A stretch of 64,000 nt of DNA. Source: Pseudomonas eucalypticola (GTDB lineage Bacteria > Pseudomonadota > Gammaproteobacteria > Pseudomonadales > Pseudomonadaceae). Positions 12,501 to 20,891 of this stretch are shown here, piece after piece. Numbering within the stretch: the stretch's first letter is position 1; each line of letters opens with the position of its first letter. Under the pieces are notes generated by a model. It was not told the DNA's origin. It was given only the letters and a program-made list of their open reading frames with translations, and made no database searches. The position numbers were made by a program, and so were the translations under genes. The DNA is taken from assembly GCF_013374995.1 (NCBI RefSeq), contig NZ_CP056030.1:4062501-4126500 (forward strand), given 5' to 3'.

Positions 12501-14317
12501 GTATCGATAGGTTCCAACGCAGGGCCGAAACGCCGCATCAATTGTTCGTTGCTCCAGTGGCCGGGGTCTTCGTGCGCGCCACGCCAGCCACCCTGGCCGT
12601 TGTGGCGTACGGCGACTTTCCAGTCCACACCCGCTTGCGACGGGCGTATCCAGTCCGCCCCTTGTTCGCTGGCGTGCAGGTACCAGCGCCCGTCCAGGCG
12701 CAGGTATGCCTGGCCCGCGTGAACATAATGCCCCTTGGCATTGATGGGCGTGCCTGGAGGGGGACCCTCGGCAACCGCCAGGGCCTGCAGGTCAAGGGCG
12801 ATCAACCGCTGCTCACCTGCCGGCGTCACCACCGGCAGCATGCCTTCGACGAACGCCGAGGGTTGCCCCAGCCGCTCGGCGCCCGCCGTCACGGCCATGA
12901 AACCCAGGTTGCAGGCCACACTGGCGAAGTGCCCCAGGGCTTCGTCGCGCTGCCCGTGGCGCCAGTCGTCCACCCCCAGGTAGGTCTCGCGCAGCAGTTG
13001 CACCGCGCCCACGGCAGCCATCGCCAGGCCCAGGCCTGGCACGAACAGGGCAGCCAGCGTGGCCAGGTCCATGCCGGTGGCCTCCAACCGTGCCATCAGC
13101 GCGGCATGGGCCTGGCGGTCTTGTTCGGCCGTTGGCACCACCCAGGTCGCACCATCGCCCAGGCTTTTTTCCAGCCATTGCCGGCGCAGCTGCTGCGCCA
13201 CCGGCCCACTGCTGGCGGTCCAGCGCAGGCCCAGGTCGGCCGCCGGGTCGACGGCACGGTCGCCGCCAAACCAGCCACTGGGGCGCAGGGTGTCCAACAG
13301 GCGACGGGCGAATTCAGCCTGCTGGCCGTGGCCGACGTAGCGCTCCAGCCGCGCGCACGCCTGGGCGTCGAGCAAGCCCTGACGCCAGTCCTCGCACAGG
13401 GCTGGCCAATCCGTATATTCGCGCAGTGCCATTGGCCCCTCCCCGGCGCAGTAGACCAGGCAGCGGGCGGGTGCTGCGCCTGCCTGGCGCAACACCAGCA
13501 TCGGTTGCAAGGCAAAGCCGTCATGGTGCCGGGTGACCAGGATTCGCAGGCGCCCCCACTCCACCGGCCGCCCCGCCCAGGTGGCCTGCGCCGTGCCGAT
13601 CAGGCACTGCAAGGCGTCGTCGCTCAATTGCCCGCGCAGGTGAGCGGCGCGGGCGTTCACCTGCAATTCGGCATGCAAGTGCTGTTCAAGGGTACGGACC
13701 CGCCAGGTTTGCTCCTCGTTGGTGGCATCCGGGACCGCGGGCCCCAGGGTATCGAGCAAATGCTGCTGGTAGGCCGCGCCCAGGTCCAGCTCGCGACATG
13801 CACGGGCGAACGCCACCGGTTCGATCCCCAGGCGGTCCGCCTCATCGTAGGCATGGGGTGGCCACAAGGGCCCACGCTCGTTGAAGCGGCCCTTGGGGAG
13901 GATCACCGAGCCAACGCCAAAACCGGTGGCCTGCAGGTGTTGCGGAGCAAAGTTGGCCATGGCCGCCTGCAACAGATTGTGCCGTGTGACTTGAGTGCGC
14001 TGGCGATCCGTCAGGTTGGGCAGACCGGGCGTGTGGTGCAACCAGACCAATTCGCTTTCACGCACCGCCACGGTGCGGTTGAAGCGCTGCGCCAGCGCCT
14101 TGACCAAGTGGTCTTCGGCGAAAGCATGGGGCGCCTGGACCCGGCCCAGCAACGCCTGCACCGCAGCGCTGCTGCGCAAGCTGGCCGCTGCCCAGTGCCA
14201 ATAGGCCTGGCTGAGCGCGGGTGAAGCCTGGCGTAGCCAGCCCGGCAAGTTATCGGCCAACAAGCCGGTGTGCTGCGCCTCGGGGTAGGCGGCAACAGAG
14301 TATGAAGTAGTGAGCAT
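9596..14317 (-). CDS. Giant LRR protein with C-terminal NEL-type E3 ubiquitin ligase domain (paralogue 1)
   Basis: Start chosen at MLTTSYSV (14317), with CAGGAG 6-7 bases upstream; 1573 residues. Regions: (a) residues 1 to about 400 match the DUF6543/dermonecrotic-toxin-like N-terminus of Pseudomonas proteins (LPGWLRQASPALSQAYW); (b) a hydrophobic stretch, LFVPGLGLAMAAVGAVQLL, near 420; (c) a middle region with KGHYVHAGQAYLRLDGRWY; (d) leucine-rich repeats about 928-1170, starting VLDLSDLELGDLPALDADF; (e) a NEL domain with NTCGDGITLVFNRWE, whose Cys1306 aligns with the catalytic cysteine of IpaH/SspH ligases. NEL enzymes ubiquitinate host proteins, so this is probably an effector or toxin for eukaryotic cells. 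No type III secretion gene is in the window. Domain calls are by motif reading, and the delivery route is unknown. Confidence 0.85.
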   Translation of the reverse strand: MLTTSYSVAAYPEAQHTGLLADNLPGWLRQASPALSQAYWHWAAASLRSSAAVQALLGRVQAPHAFAEDHLVKALAQRFNRTVAVRESELVWLHHTPGLPNLTDRQRTQVTRHNLLQAAMANFAPQHLQATGFGVGSVILPKGRFNERGPLWPPHAYDEADRLGIEPVAFARACRELDLGAAYQQHLLDTLGPAVPDATNEEQTWRVRTLEQHLHAELQVNARAAHLRGQLSDDALQCLIGTAQATWAGRPVEWGRLRILVTRHHDGFALQPMLVLRQAGAAPARCLVYCAGEGPMALREYTDWPALCEDWRQGLLDAQACARLERYVGHGQQAEFARRLLDTLRPSGWFGGDRAVDPAADLGLRWTASSGPVAQQLRRQWLEKSLGDGATWVVPTAEQDRQAHAALMARLEATGMDLATLAALFVPGLGLAMAAVGAVQLLRETYLGVDDWRHGQRDEALGHFASVACNLGFMAVTAGAERLGQPSAFVEGMLPVVTPAGEQRLIALDLQALAVAEGPPPGTPINAKGHYVHAGQAYLRLDGRWYLHASEQGADWIRPSQAGVDWKVAVRHNGQGGWRGAHEDPGHWSNEQLMRRFGPALEPIDTPVLEGLRQAIGLSREQLVRLHLDNRPLPCEAQAGLEYLGLAPARQPGSMGGRSLGQQFSGLPAASAEAIAAGARRGERRVLGAGRVPLRLAEQAHLAQREARLNEALLDLWRATPGSRVANRLLEAGARRMPGWPADLKLTPDEVPADTDIAEQLWQRLSPAQQDATGCSDHADLRRQVFERLAADRGLAAQAIGQARVLPWLRPPVRQANGLLGYPLSGRGGQGIRGRLRLLYPTLDELHLEELEAGLGDHPHRNMLRLEAEFGRLTATLEQWRRALVDVADDVDGARLQDRVSAVDMIRCAWQRDTHRAEGPEWEGMGYVLDLSDLELGDLPALDADFSHIDLLLLDNVGLQADPSPFLQAFTHLRALELRANQLTAVPAAVAQLPWLGRLHLDHNLLQASDTLFAPLTGLQHLRYLALSDNPMTLSPAAMQDLGGLGSLRQLYLDNVAQGLSAADVGQLARLTQLRLLSLRDNGALIDRQGVLALGQLPHLETLRLAANSVAPGVTFDGFAALRELDLEGCELEQWPEGLSALMNRAPLRLEWVSLLDNPLVELPPLAHLMFFRAPRALGMQPLDIDQGELSNGALQRLLDAGIEPHLEEPVVAAGVPPVHWRQGLDAELANTLRELQALPAAGDFLLALDRLASSPTTLPGRLAARLRIHSLLRAISVPADAVADAGLTHLREMLFAVADDALNTCGDGITLVFNRWETHVLFYQASTAVQEGPQAMAPVVAMARGIMQGELLDERTMAVVRRRQARRAVLFPQAGGRLVFEWEVEALTPDQAAAAPALDPLDDLADRELMASPDEAELRLLLRHTLAMRLGLPLLPAPMLYGELASEQMMLRMAAWVEQQATPQRLEDWLVNEPAWRDLLRRRSPAPFERLQAHWYSGQEYLFELSRPQPDIQPLAADVLAAIRGEPVAGHEPVTPDLQLSEADQEAARQRLGAAERAAFDALVRTMTREFL

Positions 14318-14335
14318 GGTGTGCTCCTGCACGCA

Positions 14336-14361
14336 AGGCGCGCGCCCATTGGCACGCGCCT
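14336..14361 (-). other. Hairpin between the two LRR-NEL genes
   Basis: AGGCGCG (14336-14342) and CGCGCCT (14355-14361) form a 7-base stem in the 66-base gap between the two giant genes, 18 bases upstream of the second start codon. There is no T run, so it looks more like an RNA-stabilising or processing hairpin than a terminator. Confidence 0.45.
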
Positions 14362-14383
14362 CGTAGAAAGTGAAGGGACGCGG

Positions 14384-17300
14384 TCAGCCTTGGGCGGACA
14401 GCACGGTCAGTCGCAAAATCAACTGGGCATGGCGCTGGTGGTATTGGTCACCCAGCCAGTTCATCAGTCGAGAACGTTCGCCCTCCGTCAGCACCAGCGG
14501 CTGGAGCACACCATTCACGACGGTCAGGCGCCCAGGCAACTGCGCCTGCAGGTCGGCAAGCAGGCCGTCGGGCGGGCTTCCCTCGGGTGCCTCGAGCGCT
14601 TCGATGTAGTCGAACACTGCCGCCCGCCACGTGAGCAACTGATCGAATGGCTGTGGATTCAGTTTTTGCAGGTAACGTGACCAGTACTGCTGTTGCACCA
14701 ACCACGCTTTGAGCCCCGCCTCCCCCCCGGCACGCTCGCGCGCCAGCACCTCACGTTCGACGGCATCCACCACGCGGTCACTGACATAGGCCTCATAAAG
14801 CATGCCGCCGTACGTTTCCTGCAGGTTCAGGCGCGTGGCCAACGCGATCTTCAGCTTGAGGATGATTTCCGCACGGTCGGGCACTCCTGCCCGCAGCGTG
14901 ACGTCGCTGATGTCGTCCCCCAGGTGCAAGGGCGGCACTATTTCCCCCTCACGGGCCATGAGCTGGCGGCGACCCACGCGCGCCATGTAGATCTGGTCAG
15001 CCACCGACTCCAGCAACGCCTGGCGGTACAGGGCCCGCGAGGTGTCCAGCAGTGCAAACGGCATCGCATCGCCGCTGGCCGCTGCCTGCGCGGCGGCTTT
15101 CCACACCTTGACCAAGGTCTTGCAGCGCTGCAGCAGCAGGGCAATGCCATCACCGCAGGTGGCTTCGGCCTGTTCGCCCAGCTCGAACAACTGGTCGCGG
15201 AGTTCTATCAAGCCCAGAGATTGCTCCTCTGCTGTCGGGTGCACCAGCACCCGTAGCACCTCCCACATTTCCTCCAGCACGGCTTGGCCACGCAGGCGGA
15301 ATTCCCGGGTCTCGATCAGCCGGCGCATCACGTAGAACAATTGGCCGGCCTCAGGCTCCTGCTCCAGCGCACGGATACGGGTCAGCAGCGGCTCTGGGCA
15401 GCCCTGCAACCAGCGTTCGCTGTTGCGCTCGCCGGCCAGCGGCGCGTCTTCGTTGACCACCAGCCCAGCGCCGTCGATGCCGGGTGCCAAACGCGCGGCG
15501 CGCAGGCGCTCGCGCGACGCCTCCGACAAGGGGTTATTGGCGATGGAGAACGAATATTCCTCATCCAACTCACCACCCTGCTCGGCTCGGTACTGCTCGA
15601 CGAAATGACTGTTGGTCAAGGTCGGCACCTCGACGATGGCGTTGTTGGCCAGGTCAACGGCCTGCAACCGCGCGCCCGGGTCGAACATCAACTCGGTCAG
15701 GCCTTGTGGCCATTGGCTGATGCCGGTGCTGCGCAGGTTCAACAACTGCAGGCGCAGCATGCCACTGACCTGGGGCGCTAGCTCCAGCGGGTTGTTGCGC
15801 AGGTCGAGCTCGCGCAGCCCACCCAGGTTCGCCAACGCGGTAACACTTTCCGGGGTCAGGGTGATCTGGTTGCTGGCCAGGCGCAGGTAGTCCAGGCGGC
15901 GCAGGCGGGCCAGGCGCTGGAACCCGGCGGCGTCCAGCCGCACCGCGTTGTTTTCCACGCCCAGCTCGCGCAGTTGCGAACAGCTGGCCAGTACCTCGAG
16001 GGAGGCGGCGTCCAGGGTCAGGCTGTTGCCGTCCAGCAACAGTTGCTGCAGCCTCGGCGCATTCTGCAGCGGGCTCAGGCCGCCTGACGCTTCGTCGATG
16101 CGGTTGCCCTCCAGGTCGAGAAACACCAGCTCCCTGGCCGTGGCCAGCGCCGCCGGCACACTGCTCAGGCGGTTGTCAGACAGTCTGATGGCCCGCACCC
16201 TCGGGAAACGCTGAAGGAAGAAGTCCAGGGCGGCGCTCTCAGCGCCCTGCGCAATGTCCATGTCATTGAGCAGCAACGTGTCGATATGGCTGAAATCCGC
16301 GGTCAACACCGGCAACTCGCCGATTTCCATGCCACGCAGGTCCAGGGTCAGGCTCGGGACCAGATTCAAAGGAGATGGATGCCGCGTCTCGCGTCGCCAG
16401 GCTTCGCGGATGCGCTCGGCGACTTGCCGCCGGCTCTCTTCCGCCACCGGTTGGCCGTCCTCACGGGTGCGGGAGGAAGGTTGCCGCACCCAGTCGCTTA
16501 GCGAACGGTCCAGCACCCGGTATTCCTGCTCCAGTTTTTGCGCGTGCATGTCCAGGTTCACGTTCCTCGCCCGCCAGTCGGCCTTCAACTCGGCCCATTC
16601 CAGTTCTGGAATGTGGGGGTACAACGCGCGCAGGCGTTCGTGAGGGGTACGAGCGTCCCCCGGCATTCCTTGGTATTCGAGGTGTTCGACCCGGGGCTGC
16701 CAAGGGCGCATCCATGCCTGCTCCACTATCTGGCCGAGCGTGCGGCTGGCGCGATCTCGGTCCTGCTGCACGGCAGCGGTCAGGCGCTGCAAGAGCCTGT
16801 CACGATCGCTGATCTGCAGCCCCAGGGCATCGCGTTCGCTGTCAGGCAAGGCCTGCAGAATGGCACTGAACAAGTCCTGTTCGCCGCCGAGCAACTCCCC
16901 CTGCTCGTCCATGGCCTGGTAGCCATCGCGGCGACGAACGATGAATTTACGTTCGGCGTCGGCCGCTTCGCCCACGCTCACCAGGAGTTCGCCTCGGCGG
17001 CTGCCGTCGCGCAATTCCAGGCGTACCTTGCCGGTCCAGCCCTCCAGCCATGACAAACCACGCACGCCGAGACGGGCACTGTCGTCACCGAGCAACTGTG
17101 GCCGGTAAAAGCCGTCGATGGCGCAACCCAACCGTCCTTGGCGAATGGCCAGGCGCGCGGCTTCGGCCATTGCCACGGGCGGCTGCCCGGTGCGCAGCAA
17201 CAGCGCGCGTTCAGCGTCGGTGGCCTGGTCGACGACGGCCTGGGCAAGGCTGGTGTTCAATTGCGTGAAGGACTGCTGCAGCGCTCGGGCCGCTGCGTCC

Positions 17301-19669
17301 GGCTGGGGTTGGCGGGCCTGGTCCAGGCTGTCGAAGATGGCGGCGCGCTCACGCTGCGCCTCATCGGCCAGCCGCTGGCTCAAGACGTCGGTACGCGCGG
17401 GGGCGTTGTTGGCGACGCTGTCGCCGAACAGTTGCTCCAGGCGCGAGGTGTCCAGCTGAGCCACCACACGCTCGGCCAGGCGCCCCGCTTCCAGTTCCTC
17501 GCGGGTAATGGTCACCGCTTCGGTCGTTTCACCCGCCACGGCCTCGTACAGGGTACCCGGGGCCGCTTCGGCCATGAGCCGCACCCCGACGTCGGCCGGC
17601 CAACCGGGCAGGTTCACCAGCAAAGGCGCAGGGTAGCTGTCGGCCGCAGGGATGGGTACCTGCTCTCGGATGCGGCCAATCAGGGTATCGACCTGCTGGT
17701 CTACCTGGAAACGACGCAAGCTCTCGCCCAGTGTCGCCGGCGGCTTGCGGTCATTGAACAGGCGGTCACGCAGTGCCCCCTCCGAGGTACCACTGGCCAG
17801 GCGCGCCTGCTCCAGCGCCGCATCGTCCAGGCCCTCGGTGACCGGGCCCAGGCGGCGCAGCAACGTCGCCCTGTTCCAGTTCAGTGCCGACTCATGTTCA
17901 TGGCGCCAGGTACCGGCACCGTTGTCCCGCAGCGGCGGTCGGTAGCGGCCTTTATCGACCGGGTGCACCACCTCCCATCGGCCGGTGGCCGGGTCGCGCA
18001 CCTGTTCGTGCACACGCCCATCGATGCGCACGTAGGTGCGGCCCTGCACTTCATATTGGCCGCGTGCGTTGGCGATGGCGCCTTCGGGTAATACCACGGG
18101 GCTTTCATAGGGCGCCAGGTCTGGATGCCACAAACGGCTCGTGCCTCCCTCGTTGACCACGACCAGTTCCTGGACGAATACCGAATTTTTCAGCACATGC
18201 CCGGCACCCGCTGTCGCCGCCACCGCCGCCAGGTTTTCCGCCACGGCAATGAAATGCCCCACGGCTTCACTTCGTTGGTGGTGGTGCCACTCGGAAACGC
18301 CGATGCACACCTCTTCGATCAGCTGTACGCCGCCGACCACCGCCATCAATTCCCCGACGCCGGGCACGAAAAACGAGGCCAGGGTCAGGGCATCCATTTC
18401 CAGCCCCAGGTAGTAGGCAAGGCGCGCCTCACGCTCCTGGCGGTTCTTGATGGCAGTCGGCACCACGGCCATGCGCCCATCGATGGAGGCCTTGGACAGC
18501 CGGTGCTGGTGCAGCAAGCGCAACAGCGAGGTGTCGTGCTCGGTGGCCTTCAGGTCGAGGTTGGCATCGGGGTCCGGTTGGCGCATGCCACCGAACACGG
18601 GCTTGGGCTTGAGTACATCGTTGAGGCGTTCAAAGAACGGCACCTGATCCCGGCGCAGCACGAAGCGGCGCAGATAATCCTGATAGCCACGGTCTCGCAA
18701 TCGGGCCCTCAAGGCGGTGGCGTAGGCTTCGACGCTGGCGTATTGCTTGAAGACATGGTCCGGCTCGCCCGGCATATACACCACGCAGGCGCCGGTACCA
18801 GGGCAGCGAATCACCGCCATGCCGAGCAACGAATAAGGCAGGCGCCCCAAGGCATCGAGCAGGGTCACCTGGCAGAAGACCACGGGCTCGCCCGCCCAGC
18901 GCGCCTTCTCTGGCTCGGGCCCGCTGAGGGCCAGGAGCATCGGGTAGGCGTCTTCGTCCACATCACCCTTCATGCGGGCGATGTGGGCTTGCACGTTCAA
19001 CTCGTCGCGCAGGGCGTACAGCAGGTCGGTGGTGACCGCATCGGCCGCGTTGTCTGGCACGCTCGCGCTAAGCCTGGCGGGGTTGAGGGCTTCTATCAGG
19101 TGCTCTTCGTAACGCGCCCCCAGATCGAGCGAGCGGCACAGGGCCGCGAAGGCCTCGGCGCTGATAGGCAGGACCTTGTCGCGCCGGTACCGGTAGAGGC
19201 GCGCGTCATCAGCATCGAGGTCGAAGCGGTGCTCACCCTCGGGCAGGATCACCGCGTAACCTGGCGATGGTTCCATGCGTTCGGTTTCGTGGGGCTCGAA
19301 GTTGACCAGGGCTGCCTCCAGCAGGGTCTGCTGGGTGGCATGCAATTCACCGCTCACCACGCCGCCGTCCAGTTTCAGACCAGGGGTGTAGGTGGTGCGT
19401 ACCAGCACGTGCTTGTCCACATCGGCGGGCACATCGGGGTACAACCGTGCCAGCTCGGCCTGCAGCAAGGGCCGGGCGAACTCGGTAGGCGACTGCAGAC
19501 GGGCCAGCCGCGCCTGGGCGGCGAGCATGGAATAGAGGCTGGTGGTGGCGCTGGCCTGGTAAGCCTTGCGCAGGGCCGGCGAGGCACTCGTCAGCCAGGC
19601 AGGCAGGCTTTGCTTAATCAGCTCCTGGTGGGCCAGGGGCGCGGGTGCGGCTTTTGAGTCGGTAGGCAT
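14384..19669 (-). CDS. Giant LRR protein with C-terminal NEL-type E3 ubiquitin ligase domain (paralogue 2)
   Basis: 1761 residues from ATG 19669 (MPTDSKAAPAP). It has the same layout as the downstream gene. The N-terminal DUF6543-like region has LPAWLTSASPALRKAYQ. A hydrophobic stretch, SFFVPGVGELMAVVGGVQL, lies near 425. Leucine-rich repeats run from about 1108 to 1370, beginning LTLDLRGMEIGELPVLTADF. The NEL domain has ATCGDGIALLLQRCK with Cys1505 as the predicted catalytic residue. The shared landmark ADFSHID-LLL at the LRR start and the matching N-termini show that the two are paralogues. The extra length lies mainly between the hydrophobic segment and the LRRs. It is probably cotranscribed with paralogue 1, 66 bases downstream. 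No immunity or chaperone gene is visible nearby. Confidence 0.85.
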   Translation of the reverse strand: MPTDSKAAPAPLAHQELIKQSLPAWLTSASPALRKAYQASATTSLYSMLAAQARLARLQSPTEFARPLLQAELARLYPDVPADVDKHVLVRTTYTPGLKLDGGVVSGELHATQQTLLEAALVNFEPHETERMEPSPGYAVILPEGEHRFDLDADDARLYRYRRDKVLPISAEAFAALCRSLDLGARYEEHLIEALNPARLSASVPDNAADAVTTDLLYALRDELNVQAHIARMKGDVDEDAYPMLLALSGPEPEKARWAGEPVVFCQVTLLDALGRLPYSLLGMAVIRCPGTGACVVYMPGEPDHVFKQYASVEAYATALRARLRDRGYQDYLRRFVLRRDQVPFFERLNDVLKPKPVFGGMRQPDPDANLDLKATEHDTSLLRLLHQHRLSKASIDGRMAVVPTAIKNRQEREARLAYYLGLEMDALTLASFFVPGVGELMAVVGGVQLIEEVCIGVSEWHHHQRSEAVGHFIAVAENLAAVAATAGAGHVLKNSVFVQELVVVNEGGTSRLWHPDLAPYESPVVLPEGAIANARGQYEVQGRTYVRIDGRVHEQVRDPATGRWEVVHPVDKGRYRPPLRDNGAGTWRHEHESALNWNRATLLRRLGPVTEGLDDAALEQARLASGTSEGALRDRLFNDRKPPATLGESLRRFQVDQQVDTLIGRIREQVPIPAADSYPAPLLVNLPGWPADVGVRLMAEAAPGTLYEAVAGETTEAVTITREELEAGRLAERVVAQLDTSRLEQLFGDSVANNAPARTDVLSQRLADEAQRERAAIFDSLDQARQPQPDAAARALQQSFTQLNTSLAQAVVDQATDAERALLLRTGQPPVAMAEAARLAIRQGRLGCAIDGFYRPQLLGDDSARLGVRGLSWLEGWTGKVRLELRDGSRRGELLVSVGEAADAERKFIVRRRDGYQAMDEQGELLGGEQDLFSAILQALPDSERDALGLQISDRDRLLQRLTAAVQQDRDRASRTLGQIVEQAWMRPWQPRVEHLEYQGMPGDARTPHERLRALYPHIPELEWAELKADWRARNVNLDMHAQKLEQEYRVLDRSLSDWVRQPSSRTREDGQPVAEESRRQVAERIREAWRRETRHPSPLNLVPSLTLDLRGMEIGELPVLTADFSHIDTLLLNDMDIAQGAESAALDFFLQRFPRVRAIRLSDNRLSSVPAALATARELVFLDLEGNRIDEASGGLSPLQNAPRLQQLLLDGNSLTLDAASLEVLASCSQLRELGVENNAVRLDAAGFQRLARLRRLDYLRLASNQITLTPESVTALANLGGLRELDLRNNPLELAPQVSGMLRLQLLNLRSTGISQWPQGLTELMFDPGARLQAVDLANNAIVEVPTLTNSHFVEQYRAEQGGELDEEYSFSIANNPLSEASRERLRAARLAPGIDGAGLVVNEDAPLAGERNSERWLQGCPEPLLTRIRALEQEPEAGQLFYVMRRLIETREFRLRGQAVLEEMWEVLRVLVHPTAEEQSLGLIELRDQLFELGEQAEATCGDGIALLLQRCKTLVKVWKAAAQAAASGDAMPFALLDTSRALYRQALLESVADQIYMARVGRRQLMAREGEIVPPLHLGDDISDVTLRAGVPDRAEIILKLKIALATRLNLQETYGGMLYEAYVSDRVVDAVEREVLARERAGGEAGLKAWLVQQQYWSRYLQKLNPQPFDQLLTWRAAVFDYIEALEAPEGSPPDGLLADLQAQLPGRLTVVNGVLQPLVLTEGERSRLMNWLGDQYHQRHAQLILRLTVLSAQG

Positions 19670-19680
19670 GGAAAGGTTAT

Positions 19681-19704
19681 CCTGAGGCGAGTTGAGGCCT
19701 CAGG
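19681..19704 (-). promoter_or_regulatory. Hairpin overlapping the ribosome site of LRR-NEL paralogue 2
   Basis: CCTGAGGC (19681-19688) and GCCTCAGG (19697-19704) are perfect 8-base arms around an 8-base loop. On the coding strand the 3' arm ends in CAGG, followed by ATAACCTTTCC and the ATG. The only Shine-Dalgarno-like bases (AGGA) therefore lie at the edge of the stem. It may limit translation or mark the end of the sohB transcript. Confidence 0.5.
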
Positions 19705-19741
19705 AAACCATTCCGACCGTCGGGCAAGGCGGTAGATATTG

Positions 19742-19762
19742 CTGGGCGGCACGCTCGCCCAG
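19742..19762 (-). terminator. Possible hairpin after sohB
   Basis: CTGGGCG (19742-19748) pairs with CGCCCAG (19756-19762), 10 bases past the sohB stop codon. The stem is 7 bases and GC-rich, but no T run follows on the minus strand, so termination here is uncertain and sohB might be read into the LRR-NEL genes. Confidence 0.4.
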
Positions 19763-19772
19763 TGGCCGCGTG

Positions 19773-20798
19773 TTACCAGAAGCGTTGCTGCCCCAGTTTG
19801 CTCCACAGACGCGCCGCCACGTGCTCGGCGCCCCCGGCGGCAGCCAGGCCGACACGCTCTTGCAGGCTCTTGCGCTCGGCGTAGTGCAGGTGGAACACCT
19901 CGGCCTGGGCAGCCCGCTCGGCCAGGTATTCGTCGCTGGTCTTGAGTTCGTCCACCAATTGGTTTTCCAGCGCCGCAATGCCGAGCCAGACTTCGCCGGT
20001 GGCCACCTGGTCGATGGCCAATTGCGGGCGATAGCGGGCCACGAAGTTCTTGAACAGCTGATGGGTTACGTCCAGGTCTTCCTGGAACTTCTCGCGGCCC
20101 TTCTCGGTGTTCTCGCCGAACACGGTGAGGGTGCGCTTGTACTCACCGGCGGTCAGCACTTCGAAGTCGATGTCATGCTTTTTCAGCAGCTTGTTGACGT
20201 TGGGCAATTGCGCCACCACGCCGATGGAGCCGAGCACGGCAAAGGGTGCGCTGATGATTTTCTCACCGATGCACGCCATCATGTAGCCGCCGCTTGCCGC
20301 GACCTTGTCGATGCACACGGTCAAGGGTACGCCGGCCTGCCGAATGCGCGCCAGTTGCGAGCTGGCCAGGCCATAGCTGTGCACCATGCCGCCGCCGCTT
20401 TCCAGGCGCAGCACCACTTCATCCTTGGCCGTGGCCAGGGTCAGCAGCGCGGTGATCTCATGGCGCAGGCTTTCGGTGGCCGAGGCCTTGATGTCGCCAT
20501 CGAAGTCCAGCACGAACACCCGGGGCTTGGCCTCGGTCTTTTTCCTGGTTTTCTTTTTCTCGGCCTTGGCTTCCTGCTTGCGCAACGCCTTGAGCTGGTC
20601 CTTGTCCAGCAGCGTGGATTCCAGGCGCTCGCGCAAACCTTTGTAGAAATCGTTCAGCTTGCTGACCTGCAACTGCCCGGCAGCCTTGCGCCGGCCCTTG
20701 CCACGCTGCGCGGCGATGGCGGTCAACACCACGATGATCGCCAGCACCAGGGTGACGGTCTTGGCCAGAAAACTCGCGTACTCGGAGAGAAACTCCAC
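19773..20798 (-). CDS. sohB: SohB inner-membrane serine protease (peptidase S49)
   Basis: SohB is a signal-peptide-peptidase-A-like protease anchored in the inner membrane with its catalytic domain in the periplasm. The gene starts with GTG (complement of 20796-20798) after a GAGGT ribosome site and encodes 341 residues. An N-terminal membrane helix (about 8-29) is followed by a charged linker rich in Lys/Glu (about 75-92). The S49 domain has the catalytic Ser169 in VAASGGYMMAC and Lys221 in TAGEYKR, 52 residues apart as expected for the Ser/Lys dyad. Length and motifs match the family along the whole protein. Two hairpins separate it from the LRR-NEL genes downstream. Confidence 0.94.
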   Translation of the reverse strand: MEFLSEYASFLAKTVTLVLAIIVVLTAIAAQRGKGRRKAAGQLQVSKLNDFYKGLRERLESTLLDKDQLKALRKQEAKAEKKKTRKKTEAKPRVFVLDFDGDIKASATESLRHEITALLTLATAKDEVVLRLESGGGMVHSYGLASSQLARIRQAGVPLTVCIDKVAASGGYMMACIGEKIISAPFAVLGSIGVVAQLPNVNKLLKKHDIDFEVLTAGEYKRTLTVFGENTEKGREKFQEDLDVTHQLFKNFVARYRPQLAIDQVATGEVWLGIAALENQLVDELKTSDEYLAERAAQAEVFHLHYAERKSLQERVGLAAAGGAEHVAARLWSKLGQQRFW

Positions 20799-20891
20799 GG
20801 GGGGTACCTCAAAGGCTTCAAAGCCTCATTCTACGGGGAGGATCTGGTGGGTGTCTAACAGTTGGGGGCGCAGATAATCTGGCGGACATTC

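Noticed and set aside
12542..14224. A 560-codon plus-strand frame inside the first LRR-NEL gene
   Set aside because: Antisense shadow; its composition is that of a complement of leucine/alanine-rich coding DNA.
18125..19657. A 510-codon plus-strand frame inside the second LRR-NEL gene
   Set aside because: Antisense shadow of the DUF6543-like region, with no motif.
9596..19669. That the two giant genes are contact-dependent or polymorphic toxins with an immunity gene
   Set aside because: No small gene follows either one, there are no RHS or filamentous haemagglutinin repeats, and the NEL domain targets eukaryotic ubiquitin machinery.
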